NCBI GenBank assembly: GCA_934446475.1 | Contig: CAKSEH010000023.1 | Span: 1 to 13,729 of the forward strand | DNA from: an uncultured Eubacteriales bacterium | GTDB taxonomy: Bacteria > Bacillota > Clostridia > Oscillospirales > Acutalibacteraceae | Reading direction: 5' to 3' | Length of the DNA stretch: 13,729 nucleotides | Part shown: piece by piece, positions 1 to 7,533 of the stretch | How the letters are laid out: every line of letters begins with the position of its first letter | How positions within the stretch are numbered: position 1 is the first letter of the stretch | Program-made: the position numbers and the translations under genes | The notes under the pieces: model-generated | Told to the model about the DNA's origin: nothing | What the model saw: only the letters and a program-made list of their open reading frames with translations | Databases searched by the model: none

Positions 1-30
1 GCTGTACTAATAGACCGAGGGCTTGACCTA
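1..30 (+). rRNA. rrl: 23S rRNA, 3' end (partial)
   Basis: The first bases contain TACTAATAGACCGAGGGCTT followed by GACC, the strongly conserved 3' terminus of bacterial 23S rRNA (the strand that pairs with the 5' end to form helix H1). Only the last ~30 nt are in the window; the body lies upstream. The exact mature end, around 29-31, cannot be fixed without the 5' partner strand. A T-rich stretch follows directly, and no 5S rRNA is recognisable downstream, unlike the usual 16S-23S-5S order. Sure about identity, approximate about the end. Confidence 0.88.
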
Positions 31-120
31 TTTTTCATCCTCTCTTCCGTTACTTGTTCAGTTTTTTGGGTGCGAGCTTTTTTGTGTTTTTCTTTTTTGT
101 TTTTGTTTTGTTATGAAAGG

Positions 121-148
121 GCGATCGCAATAGCGGTTGTCTTTTTTT
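121..148 (+). terminator. Probable intrinsic terminator of the rRNA operon
   Basis: GCGATCGC (121-128) can pair with GCGGTTGT (133-140), with some G-U pairs, around an AATA loop, and is followed by C and seven T (142-148). Position and polarity fit termination of the rRNA transcript. A long T-rich run without a good hairpin (about 61-115) lies between the 23S end and this site. The stem is weak, so confidence is moderate. Confidence 0.45.
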
Positions 149-149
149 A

Positions 150-200
150 TTCGCCTTATTTTTAAGTTCGTCTTATTTTTAAGTTTGCCTTAATTTTAAG
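150..200 (+). repeat. Three tandem 17-bp repeats
   Basis: Three successive 17-bp copies, TTCGCCTTATTTTTAAG (150-166), TTCGTCTTATTTTTAAG (167-183) and TTTGCCTTAATTTTAAG (184-200), differ by one to three bases. They sit directly after the putative rRNA terminator. No function is apparent; the short period suggests slippage-type expansion. Confidence 0.75.
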
Positions 201-327
201 TAAGACAAACTCCTTTATTTCAGATGTAAGCGACCTGTGCGACCGAAAGCATAAGTTAATGTGACAAAATAAATCACGGCAATAAGACGGTAAAGTTTTA
301 GTATAAATCTTATTGAATAGTAATAGC

Positions 328-602
328 GTCTCCCTTGTGAAATGGAGGGGATGGTTTTGCCGTGTGCTCCGCAGACATTTTGCCTTCAGGAAAACAATTT
401 TTGTAAAAAGGAGGGACCAAAGGGGCAAAAAGATTTATTTAAACGGTAAAACTGTATCAAATAAAAAGCCTGCTCTGTGTAAGGTAGCCGATAGGCGGCT
501 TCAAGAGCAAAGTGAATGACAGTCAGTGGGACTGTCAGGGCCGTGATGAGACCGAGCCGCAGCGAGACGGCGGCAAAGCGAAGCTTTGACGGAGGGATTG
601 TT
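328..602 (+). repeat. Modular repeat R1 (diverged, lacks left end)
   Basis: A degraded member of the repeat family that recurs across the window. It carries the CTCCCTTGTG module (about 330), the CTCCGCAGACA module (about 367), the TGTGTAAGGTAGCCG module (about 476), a GACAGTC/GACTGTC hairpin (519-537) and the right end GGAGGGATTGTTTAAA (591-606). The left end starting CCCTCAGTC is absent. Reading frames across it are repeat-derived and have no ribosome binding site, so I call no gene. Confidence 0.7.
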
Positions 603-743
603 TAAAAAAGTAAAGCAGAAAGTTTAAATTCTTAATATTAACAGTGAAATTTAAAACATAAATCTTTCAAAGAATTTGTCGACAACCAGGGATGTTAAAT
701 GTTAAATATAAAATTTAAAATATTAAAAGAAAAAGGAAAGAAT

Positions 744-1109
744 ACCCCTCAGTCAGCCGTTCCGTCTGACAGCTTTTTCTCCGAAAACACCGCATCCTTT
801 TGTCTGCTTCGCAGACATTTCCCCTAACAGGGGAATAACCTCTGTTTCAGCTTACGCTGAAAAGAAGGGACCCTTAAAAGAAATAAAGCTTTATTGCCTC
901 TTAGGCTCTTTTTTACGGTGTAAACCGAAACAGGAGATTGTTTTTTCTGAGGATAATTCCTGTAAAAAAACAGGCGAACCTGTTTTTGCCATAGGCTCCC
1001 CCTTCTGCAGAGATTATCACTCGTACTCAGGGGAATGTCTGCGGAGCAGACAAAAGGATGCGGTGTTTTCGGAGAAAAAGCTGTCAGATAAAACGGCTGG
1101 CTGAGGGGT
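744..1109. repeat. Modular repeat R2 with ~80-bp inverted ends
   Basis: The left arm (744-825) begins ACCCCTCAGTCAGCCG and carries the modules TTTTTCTCCGAAAAC, the GTCTGC/GCAGAC hairpin and CCCCT...AGGGG. The right arm (1030-1109) is the reverse complement of the same left-end sequence, with few mismatches, so both termini are the left end of the family facing inward. The ~200-bp centre holds a TCAGC/GCTGA hairpin and, at 966-987, AAAAACAGG-CGAA-CCTGTTTTT, which resembles a weak bidirectional terminator. The frames inside have no coding character. Confidence 0.82.
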
Positions 1110-1411
1110 GTTTTTTCCCTGTTTTTAATTTTTTTAAATTTCAAATTCAATCTTTAATATTTTTAGTGGCGTGTTAAATTTTTTAAGGTCTTGCGTATCA
1201 AAGTTTAATATAGAATCTTCAATATTTAAGTTCCCGCTTTGATCAGCTTTTCAAAGACAACACTAACCCGCATAAAACGGCGTGTTTTCGGAGCATTTTA
1301 ACTTGTTGTCTTTTTAAGGCGTCAGCCTCACTGCATTTTTTGTATAGAAATCCTTTTGAAAATACGCAGTTGTGGGCAGCTGATTTTAAAGTTTAGTGAA
1401 TTTTTATGCAG
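1110..1411. other. Gene-free AT-rich stretch
   Basis: AT-rich DNA dominated by TTAAA/AATTT runs like those that border the other repeat copies (about 1110-1235), then unremarkable sequence up to the terminator at 1412. I see no coding potential, tRNA or convincing promoter here. Confidence 0.5.
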
Positions 1412-1459
1412 AGCAATAAAAAACACACTCGTTAATCCTATCGGATTAACGAGTGTGTT
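1412..1459 (-). terminator. Strong intrinsic terminator (minus strand)
   Basis: A perfect 17-bp stem, AACACACTCGTTAATCC (1422-1438) with GGATTAACGAGTGTGTT (1443-1459), closes a 4-nt loop. On the minus strand it is followed by TTTTTT and ATTGC. It is oriented to end transcription of the antiporter gene, about 375 nt downstream of that stop codon. The intervening DNA contains a MITE-like insertion (1535-1796), which would explain the unusual distance. Confidence 0.85.
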
Positions 1460-1534
1460 AATATAACTATAAGAAAGTCCGAAAGTTGCACCCATAAGCT
1501 GAAAATCAGGTTAATGAGCGTTTTTACATAAGTA

Positions 1535-1796
1535 TACAATACAATCAGGGTATAATGTTTTTCGGTGCCGTTATCGGCATTGTTGCCCTCCGCTCACAAT
1601 ACGCCGGTATTTCTTCGGTCGGGCGCCTCGCCGCTAATCTGTGCCGTTTTCTTACAAAATCTTTGATCCATAGCGAGAAAATTTTTTCGCTTATGAAGTC
1701 GAGAAATGCAGGAATACTGCCGTATTTCAAATGACGAGACAATATAATCGGACAAATTTTCCGCTATGGGAAGTATGGTACCCTGATTGTATTGTC
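1535..1796. mobile_element. Putative MITE-like element with 17-bp terminal inverted repeats
   Basis: ACAATACAATCAGGGTA (1536-1552) is exactly repeated in inverse as TACCCTGATTGTATTGT (1779-1795). One base outside each repeat lies a TA dinucleotide (1533-1534 and 1797-1798), giving a 262-bp unit with an apparent TA target duplication, as known for Tc1/mariner-IS630 type non-autonomous elements. The interior has no gene I recognise; short minus-strand frames across it lack ribosome binding sites and family similarity. It separates the antiporter from its terminator. Assignment to the IS630 group is inference, because a TA flank can arise by chance in AT-rich DNA. Confidence 0.5.
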
Positions 1797-1834
1797 TATG
1801 CAAAATTTGTTGCCTAAAAACGAATTCGGGGTTA

Positions 1835-3133
1835 TTATTGCTTGTCTGCGGCAGTATCATTTTTATCCGCAACGTCGGCTTGATTTGAAACTTTATCTTT
1901 CCCGAAGGAGAGTTTTAAAAGCACAGGTGTTATAAGTGCTGCGCATACAACACAGAACACTATTGCCGGCAGTATATCGGGGGAAATAAAGCCCGAGTCT
2001 ATACCTTTCTGTGCTACCATAAGCGCAACTTCACCTCTTGCCACCATACCCACTCCGACGCACAGCGGCTCTCTGCCCTTCATTCCGCATATTTTTGCGC
2101 CTAAACCGCAGCCGATTATTTTTGTTACAACAGCGACGGCGAAAAGGGCAAGCGCAAAGAACAAAATTTTAAGATTAAATCCCGAGAGATTTGTTTTAAG
2201 ACCTATCCCCGCAAAGAAAACGGGCGTAAAAACGAGGTACGATGCGGCTGTCACCTTTTTTGCGACATATTTACGCATATCGGTCAGATTGCAGAGTATA
2301 ACTCCCGCAAAATAAGCGCCCGTTATATCGGCAACCCCGAAAAGCTTTTCGGCAAGATATGCCATAATAAAGCAAAACGCCAGTGCCCAGACCGAAAGCC
2401 GTCTTGTATGGGCGTGATTTATGCTTATGTTTTTAAAAATTCTGTATACTATGAGTCCCACAACGAGGGTAAACACAAAGAAAAGAATTATTTTAACCGC
2501 AACGACAAGCGGTTCAAGCGAAGCGGGTATATCCACCGAAAAAAGCGTTTTGCCTGCTATTTTAAGCCCGAACGCACTTCCGCTCTTTCCCGTACCCGAA
2601 CCGCCGATACCCGAGAGAACGCTTAAAACAACTATTCCTATTATATCGTCGATTATAGCGGCGCTCAGGAGTGTTGAGCCGACTTTGGTTTTAAGCTTCC
2701 CCATTTCGTTAAGCGTTTCGACTGTTATACTTACCGAAGTCGCCGCAAAAACAACGCCTACAAATGCGGCTCTCATAAGGGTCATAAAGTCAAGACCTGA
2801 GCGTGAAAAGAAGGCGAGATAGACCCCTCCGCAGCCTAAAATAGGAACGATAACGCCTAAAAAAGCTATAAGGCAGGCGGCAGGTCCGGTGGATTTAAGT
2901 TCCTTCATATCGGTATCTATACCGGCAAGAAACATAAGCATTATAACACCTATTTCGGCGGTGTTGGTAAGGAAGTCGGTCTGTTTTAAAATGCCGATAC
3001 AGCTCGGCCCCAAAAGCACACCTGCTATCAGTGCGCCTACCACCTGCGGCAGATGCACCTTAGCGGTCATAAGCCCGAAAAGCTTTGTAAAAAGAAGAAT
3101 AAGGGCAAGCGCTAATAAAAATTCATATCCCAT
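1835..3133 (-). CDS. CPA2-family cation:proton antiporter (Na+/H+ or K+/H+)
   Basis: A 432-aa integral membrane protein with about 12-13 hydrophobic segments, the usual size for the monovalent cation:proton antiporter-2 family (KefB/GerN/NapA type). It would exchange Na+ or K+ for protons across the cytoplasmic membrane. Visible hallmarks are HLPQVVGALIAGVLLGPS (27-44) in the first helices, FLAGIDTDM (68-76), the IIDDIIGI motif with paired aspartates D162-D163 expected to bind ion and proton, FAGIGLKTNL (307-316), and GMVARGEVALMVA (362-374). No TrkA-N/RCK domain follows; the C terminus (about 410-432) is a short hydrophilic tail. The ATG is preceded by GAGAGG about nine bases upstream. It is likely monocistronic, with a terminator upstream at 3258-3286 and its own at 1412-1459. 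Ion specificity cannot be read from sequence. Confidence 0.93.
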   Translation of the reverse strand: MGYEFLLALALILLFTKLFGLMTAKVHLPQVVGALIAGVLLGPSCIGILKQTDFLTNTAEIGVIMLMFLAGIDTDMKELKSTGPAACLIAFLGVIVPILGCGGVYLAFFSRSGLDFMTLMRAAFVGVVFAATSVSITVETLNEMGKLKTKVGSTLLSAAIIDDIIGIVVLSVLSGIGGSGTGKSGSAFGLKIAGKTLFSVDIPASLEPLVVAVKIILFFVFTLVVGLIVYRIFKNISINHAHTRRLSVWALAFCFIMAYLAEKLFGVADITGAYFAGVILCNLTDMRKYVAKKVTAASYLVFTPVFFAGIGLKTNLSGFNLKILFFALALFAVAVVTKIIGCGLGAKICGMKGREPLCVGVGMVARGEVALMVAQKGIDSGFISPDILPAIVFCVVCAALITPVLLKLSFGKDKVSNQADVADKNDTAADKQ

Positions 3134-3257
3134 TTTGTTTTACCTCTCTATGCTCGGATAAATCAGTCGGGATACAAAAAGAATCTGCCGAAAGCAGAAA
3201 AGTTTTTGCTTTTTAAGGTCGAAAGCGGCGAAACACCTTTATATTTGAGGTGACAAA

Positions 3258-3286
3258 CCGAAAAAGAAGGATAATTATCCTTCTTT
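3258..3286 (-). terminator. Intrinsic terminator of the serS-srtB-UPF0371 transcript (minus strand)
   Basis: AAAGAAGGATAA (3263-3274) and TTATCCTTCTTT (3275-3286) form a perfect 24-bp palindrome. On the minus strand the stem runs into TTTTT (3265-3261). It is about 305 nt after the UPF0371 stop codon and just before the antiporter's leader, as expected for the end of the upstream operon. Confidence 0.65.
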
Positions 3287-3590
3287 ACAGCCGCCTGCGC
3301 CCAACTGATTTATCTGAAAGTATTTTAAAACAGATTTTCAGCTCTCCAAACAGGAGAGCTGAGTTTTATTTCATAACACAAAACCAAAGGCCGAAGAGCT
3401 TTGGAGCTGCTTTGCCGCCCGCCGAAACAAAGTGCGGCGGTTTCAGTTTCCGCCTTTGATATAGGAAGATTACACCCCCATCAAATGCTGAGGGCTAACG
3501 CTCCTTTGCGTGTTTTGCAAACAATTGCAGGCTCTGCTCCTTGCAAGTAAAGCAGGGTATTGCTCCGATTTAAAGGTTCTCTTCAATGCC
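3287..3590. other. Gene-free stretch with one extra hairpin
   Basis: Region between the UPF0371 stop codon and the palindrome at 3263-3286. It contains a 10-bp stem, TCAGCTCTCC (3338-3347) with GGAGAGCTGA (3353-3362), and a loop AAACA; on the plus strand it is followed by GTTTTATTTC, and on the minus strand by AAAATCTGTTTT. It could be an additional, weaker terminator or mRNA-stabilising hairpin. I see no gene; the open frame across 3250-3459 has no ribosome binding site or recognisable sequence. Confidence 0.45.
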
Positions 3591-5075
3591 TCATGCGTGG
3601 AAGAGCTTTTTTGTCTGATATTTAGGCTCGTTTGTGAGGTTAACGCCGAGCTTTCTGAACGTCTGCTCGTCTACCCTTGAAAGAATAACGCTTGAATGTG
3701 CCTCGCAGCCTTTAAGTTTTTCAAGTTGGTCGAGTGCTTTTTTTGCCGTTGCGTTAGTTGCGGCACAGATAGAAAGTGCAATGAGCACTTCGTCCGTATG
3801 CAGTCTCGGATTGTGATTTCCGAGGATCTCGGTCTTCATTTTCTGTATAGGTTCGATTATCGTCGGGGATAAAAGGTCGATATCATCCGGTATTCCGCCG
3901 AGTTCCTTTAAAGCATTGAGAAGCATTGATGACGAGGCACCGAGCAGGGAAGATGTTTTTCCGGTGATTATTCTGCCGTCCGGCAGTTCTATTGCCGTTG
4001 CGGGAGCGCCGGTAAGCTCGGCCTTTTTATTGGCCTCAAGCGCCACCTTACGGTCGGATGCGGATATTCCGAGCTGGTTTAAAAGCAGCTCAAGCTTAAC
4101 GACCTCCGACTGTTCGCTCATTCCCTGACGCACATTGCAAAGGGCACCGTAATACCTTCTTATAACTTCTGCATTTGCCGCCTCTCTGCAAGCCTCATCG
4201 TCACAGATGGCAAGACCTGCTGCATTGACCCCCATATCCGTGGGGCTTTTATAAGGAGAAGTCCCCATAATGCGCTCAAGCATTGCGCTGAGCACAGGGA
4301 ATATTTCGATATCCCTGTTATAATTTACTGCGGTTTTACCGTAAGCCTCAAGGTGGAACGGATCTATCATATTAACATCGTTAAGGTCCGCAGTGGCAGC
4401 CTCATAGGCAACGTTAACGGGGTGTTTGAGCGGTATGTTCCATATCGGGAAAGTCTCGAACTTTGCATAACCGGCTTTTATTCCTCTCTTGTGCTCGTGA
4501 TAGAGTTGAGAAAGGCAGGTCGCCATTTTTCCGCTTCCCGGACCCGGTGCGGTAACTACAACGAGTTTCCGCTCGGTTTCTATATAATCGTTCTTTCCGA
4601 AACCGTCCTCACTTACTATGTGAGGGATATTTGCGGGATAATCCGAAATGGGGTAATGACGGTAGGTCTTTATTCCGAGCACCTTAAGCCTTTTTTCAAA
4701 TGCAATTGCAAGCGGCTGACCCGTAAATCTTGTTATAACAACGCTCCCCACATAAAGACCTATCCCTCTGAATGCGTCTATAAGTCTTAATGTGTCAAGA
4801 TCGTAGGTTATGCCGAGGTCACCCCTGCGTTTGTTTTTCTCGATTGCATCGGCATTGATAACAATGACTATTTCGGCGTCGTCCTTAAGCTTTAAAAGCA
4901 TTCTCACCTTTGAATCGGGTTTAAAGCCGGGAAGAACTCTTGAGGCGTGGTAATCGTCAAACAGCTTGCCGCCGAATTCCATATAAAGCTTATCGCCGAA
5001 CATATTTATTCTGTCTCTTATATTCTGAGACTGCAGTCTTATGTATTCATCGTTATCAAATCCGATTTTATGCAT
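3591..5075 (-). CDS. UPF0371 / DUF1846 family protein
   Basis: A 494-aa soluble protein of the UPF0371 (DUF1846) family, near the usual ~500 aa. Family hallmarks are GFDNDEYIRLQSQNI at the N terminus (5-19), YMEFGGKLFDDYHASRVLPG (31-50), RGDLGITYDLDTLRLID (84-100), the nucleotide-loop-like APGPGSGKMATCLSQ (176-190), KAGYAKFETFPIWN (200-213) and the very conserved ATADLNDVNMIDPFHLEAYG (227-246). No enzymatic role is established for the family as far as I know; the GPGSGK segment suggests phosphate or nucleotide binding. No signal peptide or membrane segment is visible. AAGGGGA about ten bases before the ATG is a good ribosome binding site. It starts 33 nt after the sortase stop codon and is probably the last gene of the serS operon. 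Confidence 0.93.
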   Translation of the reverse strand: MHKIGFDNDEYIRLQSQNIRDRINMFGDKLYMEFGGKLFDDYHASRVLPGFKPDSKVRMLLKLKDDAEIVIVINADAIEKNKRRGDLGITYDLDTLRLIDAFRGIGLYVGSVVITRFTGQPLAIAFEKRLKVLGIKTYRHYPISDYPANIPHIVSEDGFGKNDYIETERKLVVVTAPGPGSGKMATCLSQLYHEHKRGIKAGYAKFETFPIWNIPLKHPVNVAYEAATADLNDVNMIDPFHLEAYGKTAVNYNRDIEIFPVLSAMLERIMGTSPYKSPTDMGVNAAGLAICDDEACREAANAEVIRRYYGALCNVRQGMSEQSEVVKLELLLNQLGISASDRKVALEANKKAELTGAPATAIELPDGRIITGKTSSLLGASSSMLLNALKELGGIPDDIDLLSPTIIEPIQKMKTEILGNHNPRLHTDEVLIALSICAATNATAKKALDQLEKLKGCEAHSSVILSRVDEQTFRKLGVNLTNEPKYQTKKLFHA

Positions 5076-5108
5076 ATAAAATAATCCCCTTAAATTTTAT
5101 GTGTCCTT

Positions 5109-5900
5109 TTATTTTGTTAAAGTGTCTTCCGTAAGTCTGCCGACAACAAGATAACGCTCTTTTGATTTTGATGTGCAGGTGCTAAGCGTTATAAGCTTAT
5201 CGTCAAGCGACAGCTCGGCGCCCGGAAGCATATTCCTCACCGTCGTCTGCGGATTTTTCACCGTATCTATATATGCCTGCATACCCTCCGCCATATTGAA
5301 ATTAAAGGAATTTATTATGTGGCGGTCGTCATACAGAAAAGCGGCCACTATTTCATACCTTTTGGCGTATCCCGGCGTGTAAATATACATATTTCGGTTT
5401 GTGTTGAAAAACTCCGTGTTTCTGAAATTTTTGAGCGACGCAAACATACTGCCGTTAAGCATATTGTGACCGTATATAACCGTGTTGGAATCGGAAAAGT
5501 CCGCAGAATTCAGCCTTTGGATATAAATGCTGCCGGCGGTTTTTTTTGCTCCCGCAAGGTCGTGATTCAAATAAAAATCCTCCGCTTTATCGGCACCGCT
5601 TCTTAAAACGGGATAATTTATATTCGTCCCGTCAACCGTTATCCAGCCGCAAACATCCTGATTTTGGGACTTAAGTGCCGCAAAATCAATGGGATTATCG
5701 GGTTTTTCGTCCTTCTTCTCGGGGGCTACTATCTTCGGCACGCTTCCGGTCTTGGTATATTTTTCGTAGCTGTTCTTTTCGGGAATAAAATGTATTATCA
5801 GCGCTATCGCCGAACCTATGAACACAAGCAGTGCAACGCACAGCGCAATTGATAAAACGAGGTTTTTCTTTATGGTTTCAACAAACTTTTTTCCTGTCAA
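5109..5900 (-). CDS. srtB: Class B sortase
   Basis: A membrane-anchored cysteine transpeptidase that cleaves a sorting signal of secreted proteins and links them to the cell wall or to each other. Counting from the upstream GTG, it has a cytoplasmic KK-rich start, one transmembrane segment (about 17-40), a linker and the sortase B fold: DVCGWITVDGTNINYPV (85-101), SNTVIYGHNM with catalytic His148, TLSTC with catalytic Cys245, and SKERYLVVGR with catalytic Arg252. The start is decided by the ribosome binding site. The in-frame GTG at 5909-5907 lies inside AAAGGGTGAT, which resembles the Shine-Dalgarno consensus, whereas the TTG at 5900-5898 sits about 9 nt after it. I therefore prefer TTG (263 aa); GTG would give 266 aa. 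It lies 44 nt after serS and 33 nt before UPF0371. No LPXTG/NPXTG-type substrate gene is in the window. Confidence 0.92.
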   Translation of the reverse strand: MTGKKFVETIKKNLVLSIALCVALLVFIGSAIALIIHFIPEKNSYEKYTKTGSVPKIVAPEKKDEKPDNPIDFAALKSQNQDVCGWITVDGTNINYPVLRSGADKAEDFYLNHDLAGAKKTAGSIYIQRLNSADFSDSNTVIYGHNMLNGSMFASLKNFRNTEFFNTNRNMYIYTPGYAKRYEIVAAFLYDDRHIINSFNFNMAEGMQAYIDTVKNPQTTVRNMLPGAELSLDDKLITLSTCTSKSKERYLVVGRLTEDTLTK

Positions 5901-5944
5901 AAAAATCACCCTTTAAATTAGTTTGTCCCCTTCTTTGTCCCCTG

Positions 5945-7255
5945 TCAGCCTTTATACTTCCTCTTAGCCTTTATCTCCGTTGTGCCGCCCATATAAGGTC
6001 TTAAGGCTTCGGGAATCTTAACGCTGTAATATTCGCCGTCAAAGCACAGATTGTTCTCAAGCAGCGCTATGAGCATTCTCGGCGGAGCGACAACCGTGTT
6101 GTTGAGGGTGTGGGCAAGGTATTTTTTACCGTCCTCTCCCTTAACTCTTATGCCGAGTCTCCTCGCCTGAGCGTCACCGAGATTTGAGCAGGAGCAGACC
6201 TCAAAATACTTTTTCTGCTTAGGGCTCCACGCCTCAACATCATATGATTTGACCTTAAGGTCGGCAAGGTCGCCGGTGCAGCATTCAAGGGTCCTTACCG
6301 GAATGTCAAGGCTCCTGAAAAGCTCAACGGAATAACTCCACATTTTATTGAACCACTGCATACTCTCTTCGGGTTTGCAGATAACTATCATTTCCTGCTT
6401 TTCAAACTGATGTATACGGTAAATTCCACGCTCTTCTATTCCGTGTGCGCCCTTTTCTTTCCTGAAACAGGGTGAATAGCTTGTGAGTGTGAGCGGAAGA
6501 CTCTCCTCGGGCGTTACCGTGTCTATAAATTTACCTATCATCGAATGCTCGGATGTGCCTATAAGGTAAAGGTCCTCGCCCTCTATCTTATACATCATAG
6601 CGTCCATTTCCTCAGAGCTCATAACTCCCGTTACGACCTTGCTCCTTATCATAAAGGGAGGAATGCAATAGGTAAATCCCTTATTTATCATAAAATCTCT
6701 CGCATAAGCGGTAACAGCCGAATGCATACGGGCAATATCGCCCATAAGATAATAAAAACCTTCTCCCGCAACTCTTCCGGCAGCCTCTTTGTCTATACCG
6801 TCAAAAAGCGCCATTATATCCGTATGGTAAGGAATTTCAAAGTCGGGGTCGGTCTGCTCGCCGAACTGCTCAACTTCAACATTTTCGCTGTCGTCCTTAC
6901 CCACGGGAACACTCTCGTCCACAATATTCGGTATCTTCATCTGAATGGAACGGACCTCATTTTCAAGCGCTCCCTCTTTCTCTTCAAGCGCCTTGAGCTC
7001 CTCCGCTTGCTCGTTTACAAGCTTCTTCATTTCTTCCGCTTCTTCTTTTCTGCCCTGACCCATAAGTACGCCTATCTGCTTACTTACCTTATTGCGGTTG
7101 GCACGCAGCTCGCTTGCACGGTTGTTCGCCGCAAGCTTTTCCTTATAAAGAGCAATGACCTTATCAACAAGCTCAAGCTTATTATCCTCAAATTTCTTTT
7201 TGATATTTTCCTTAACAAGCTCGGGGTTTTCGCATATAAATTTTATATCGAGCAT
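5945..7255 (-). CDS. serS: Seryl-tRNA synthetase
   Basis: A class II aminoacyl-tRNA synthetase that charges tRNA-Ser with serine. It has 436 aa. The N-terminal MLDIKFICENPELVKENI is typical, followed by a charged coiled-coil arm (about 28-105) that grips the tRNA variable arm. The catalytic core has TSEH (234-237), motif 2 CFRKEKGAHGIEERGIYR (263-280) followed by HQFEKQE, and motif 3 around HTLNNTVVAPPRM (382-394) with the ATP-binding Arg393. Motif 3 departs from the usual bacterial HTLNGSG...GRTL, so this is a divergent SerRS subgroup. Longer in-frame starts up to 7309 would run into the promoter at 7298-7326; the ATG at 7255 has AAAGGAAG upstream and matches the family start. It is the first gene of a probable operon with the sortase and UPF0371. 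No T-box leader fits in the ~36-nt 5' UTR. Confidence 0.96.
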   Translation of the reverse strand: MLDIKFICENPELVKENIKKKFEDNKLELVDKVIALYKEKLAANNRASELRANRNKVSKQIGVLMGQGRKEEAEEMKKLVNEQAEELKALEEKEGALENEVRSIQMKIPNIVDESVPVGKDDSENVEVEQFGEQTDPDFEIPYHTDIMALFDGIDKEAAGRVAGEGFYYLMGDIARMHSAVTAYARDFMINKGFTYCIPPFMIRSKVVTGVMSSEEMDAMMYKIEGEDLYLIGTSEHSMIGKFIDTVTPEESLPLTLTSYSPCFRKEKGAHGIEERGIYRIHQFEKQEMIVICKPEESMQWFNKMWSYSVELFRSLDIPVRTLECCTGDLADLKVKSYDVEAWSPKQKKYFEVCSCSNLGDAQARRLGIRVKGEDGKKYLAHTLNNTVVAPPRMLIALLENNLCFDGEYYSVKIPEALRPYMGGTTEIKAKRKYKG

Positions 7256-7297
7256 ACTATTAAAGCTTCCTTTCTCGGTTATAATACATACAAAAGA

Positions 7298-7326
7298 AGT
7301 ATACCACACATAAGGTTCTCTGTCAA
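7298..7326 (-). promoter_or_regulatory. Sigma-A-type promoter of serS
   Basis: On the minus strand TTGACA (7326-7321) and TATACT (7303-7298) are separated by exactly 17 bp. Transcription would start near 7291, 36 nt before the serS ATG. An inverted pair GGTTCT (7314-7319) / AGAACC (7334-7339) brackets the -35 box and could be an operator or the 5' hairpin of the divergent small gene. Confidence 0.8.
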
Positions 7327-7356
7327 ACGCAAAAGAACCGCAAAAAGGAGATTTTT

Positions 7357-7533
7357 ATGAAAAAGAAAAACAAAGCCGAAAAAAGAGCCGACAAAATAAA
7401 TATGACCCCCTCTTCTACGCCTGTCCACGGACAACCCGTAACCGGACAGGATATGGTGAATAAATACGGCACTTACGAAATCCAACCCACTTCAGACAGC
7501 GAAAATAAATTCCCCGAAATCGCCCAACACTGA
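7357..7533 (+). CDS. Small 58-aa hydrophilic protein of unknown function
   Basis: Translation starts MKKKNKAEKRADKIN and ends TSDSENKFPEIAQH. It has an excellent ribosome binding site, AAAAAGGAG, ending five to six bases before the ATG. The N-terminal ~15 residues are very basic; the rest is polar, with VTGQDMVNKYGTYEIQPT in the middle, and no membrane segment or signal peptide. It is divergently transcribed from serS, about 100 bp away. I do not recognise the family. The motif-like YGTYEIQPT...FP.IAQ end suggests a conserved small clostridial protein rather than a chance frame. The stop codon lies in the first bases of the repeat block that follows. Confidence 0.72.
   Translation: MKKKNKAEKRADKINMTPSSTPVHGQPVTGQDMVNKYGTYEIQPTSDSENKFPEIAQH

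Noticed and set aside
824..1150. 108-aa minus-strand open frame
   Set aside because: It lies within inverted repeat R2; the same peptide pieces (such as FSPKTPHPFVCSADI) appear in other frames over other repeat copies, and there is no ribosome binding site.
1594..1872. 92-aa minus-strand open frame overlapping the antiporter end, and a 65-aa frame at 1545-1742
   Set aside because: They run through the MITE-like element in different frames, without ribosome binding sites or recognisable domains.
7256..7356. T-box riboswitch before serS
   Set aside because: The predicted leader is only ~36 nt and no T-box sequence is visible.
6545..7360. 271-aa plus-strand open frame opposite serS
   Set aside because: Antisense shadow of the serS codons; the serS reading is unambiguous.
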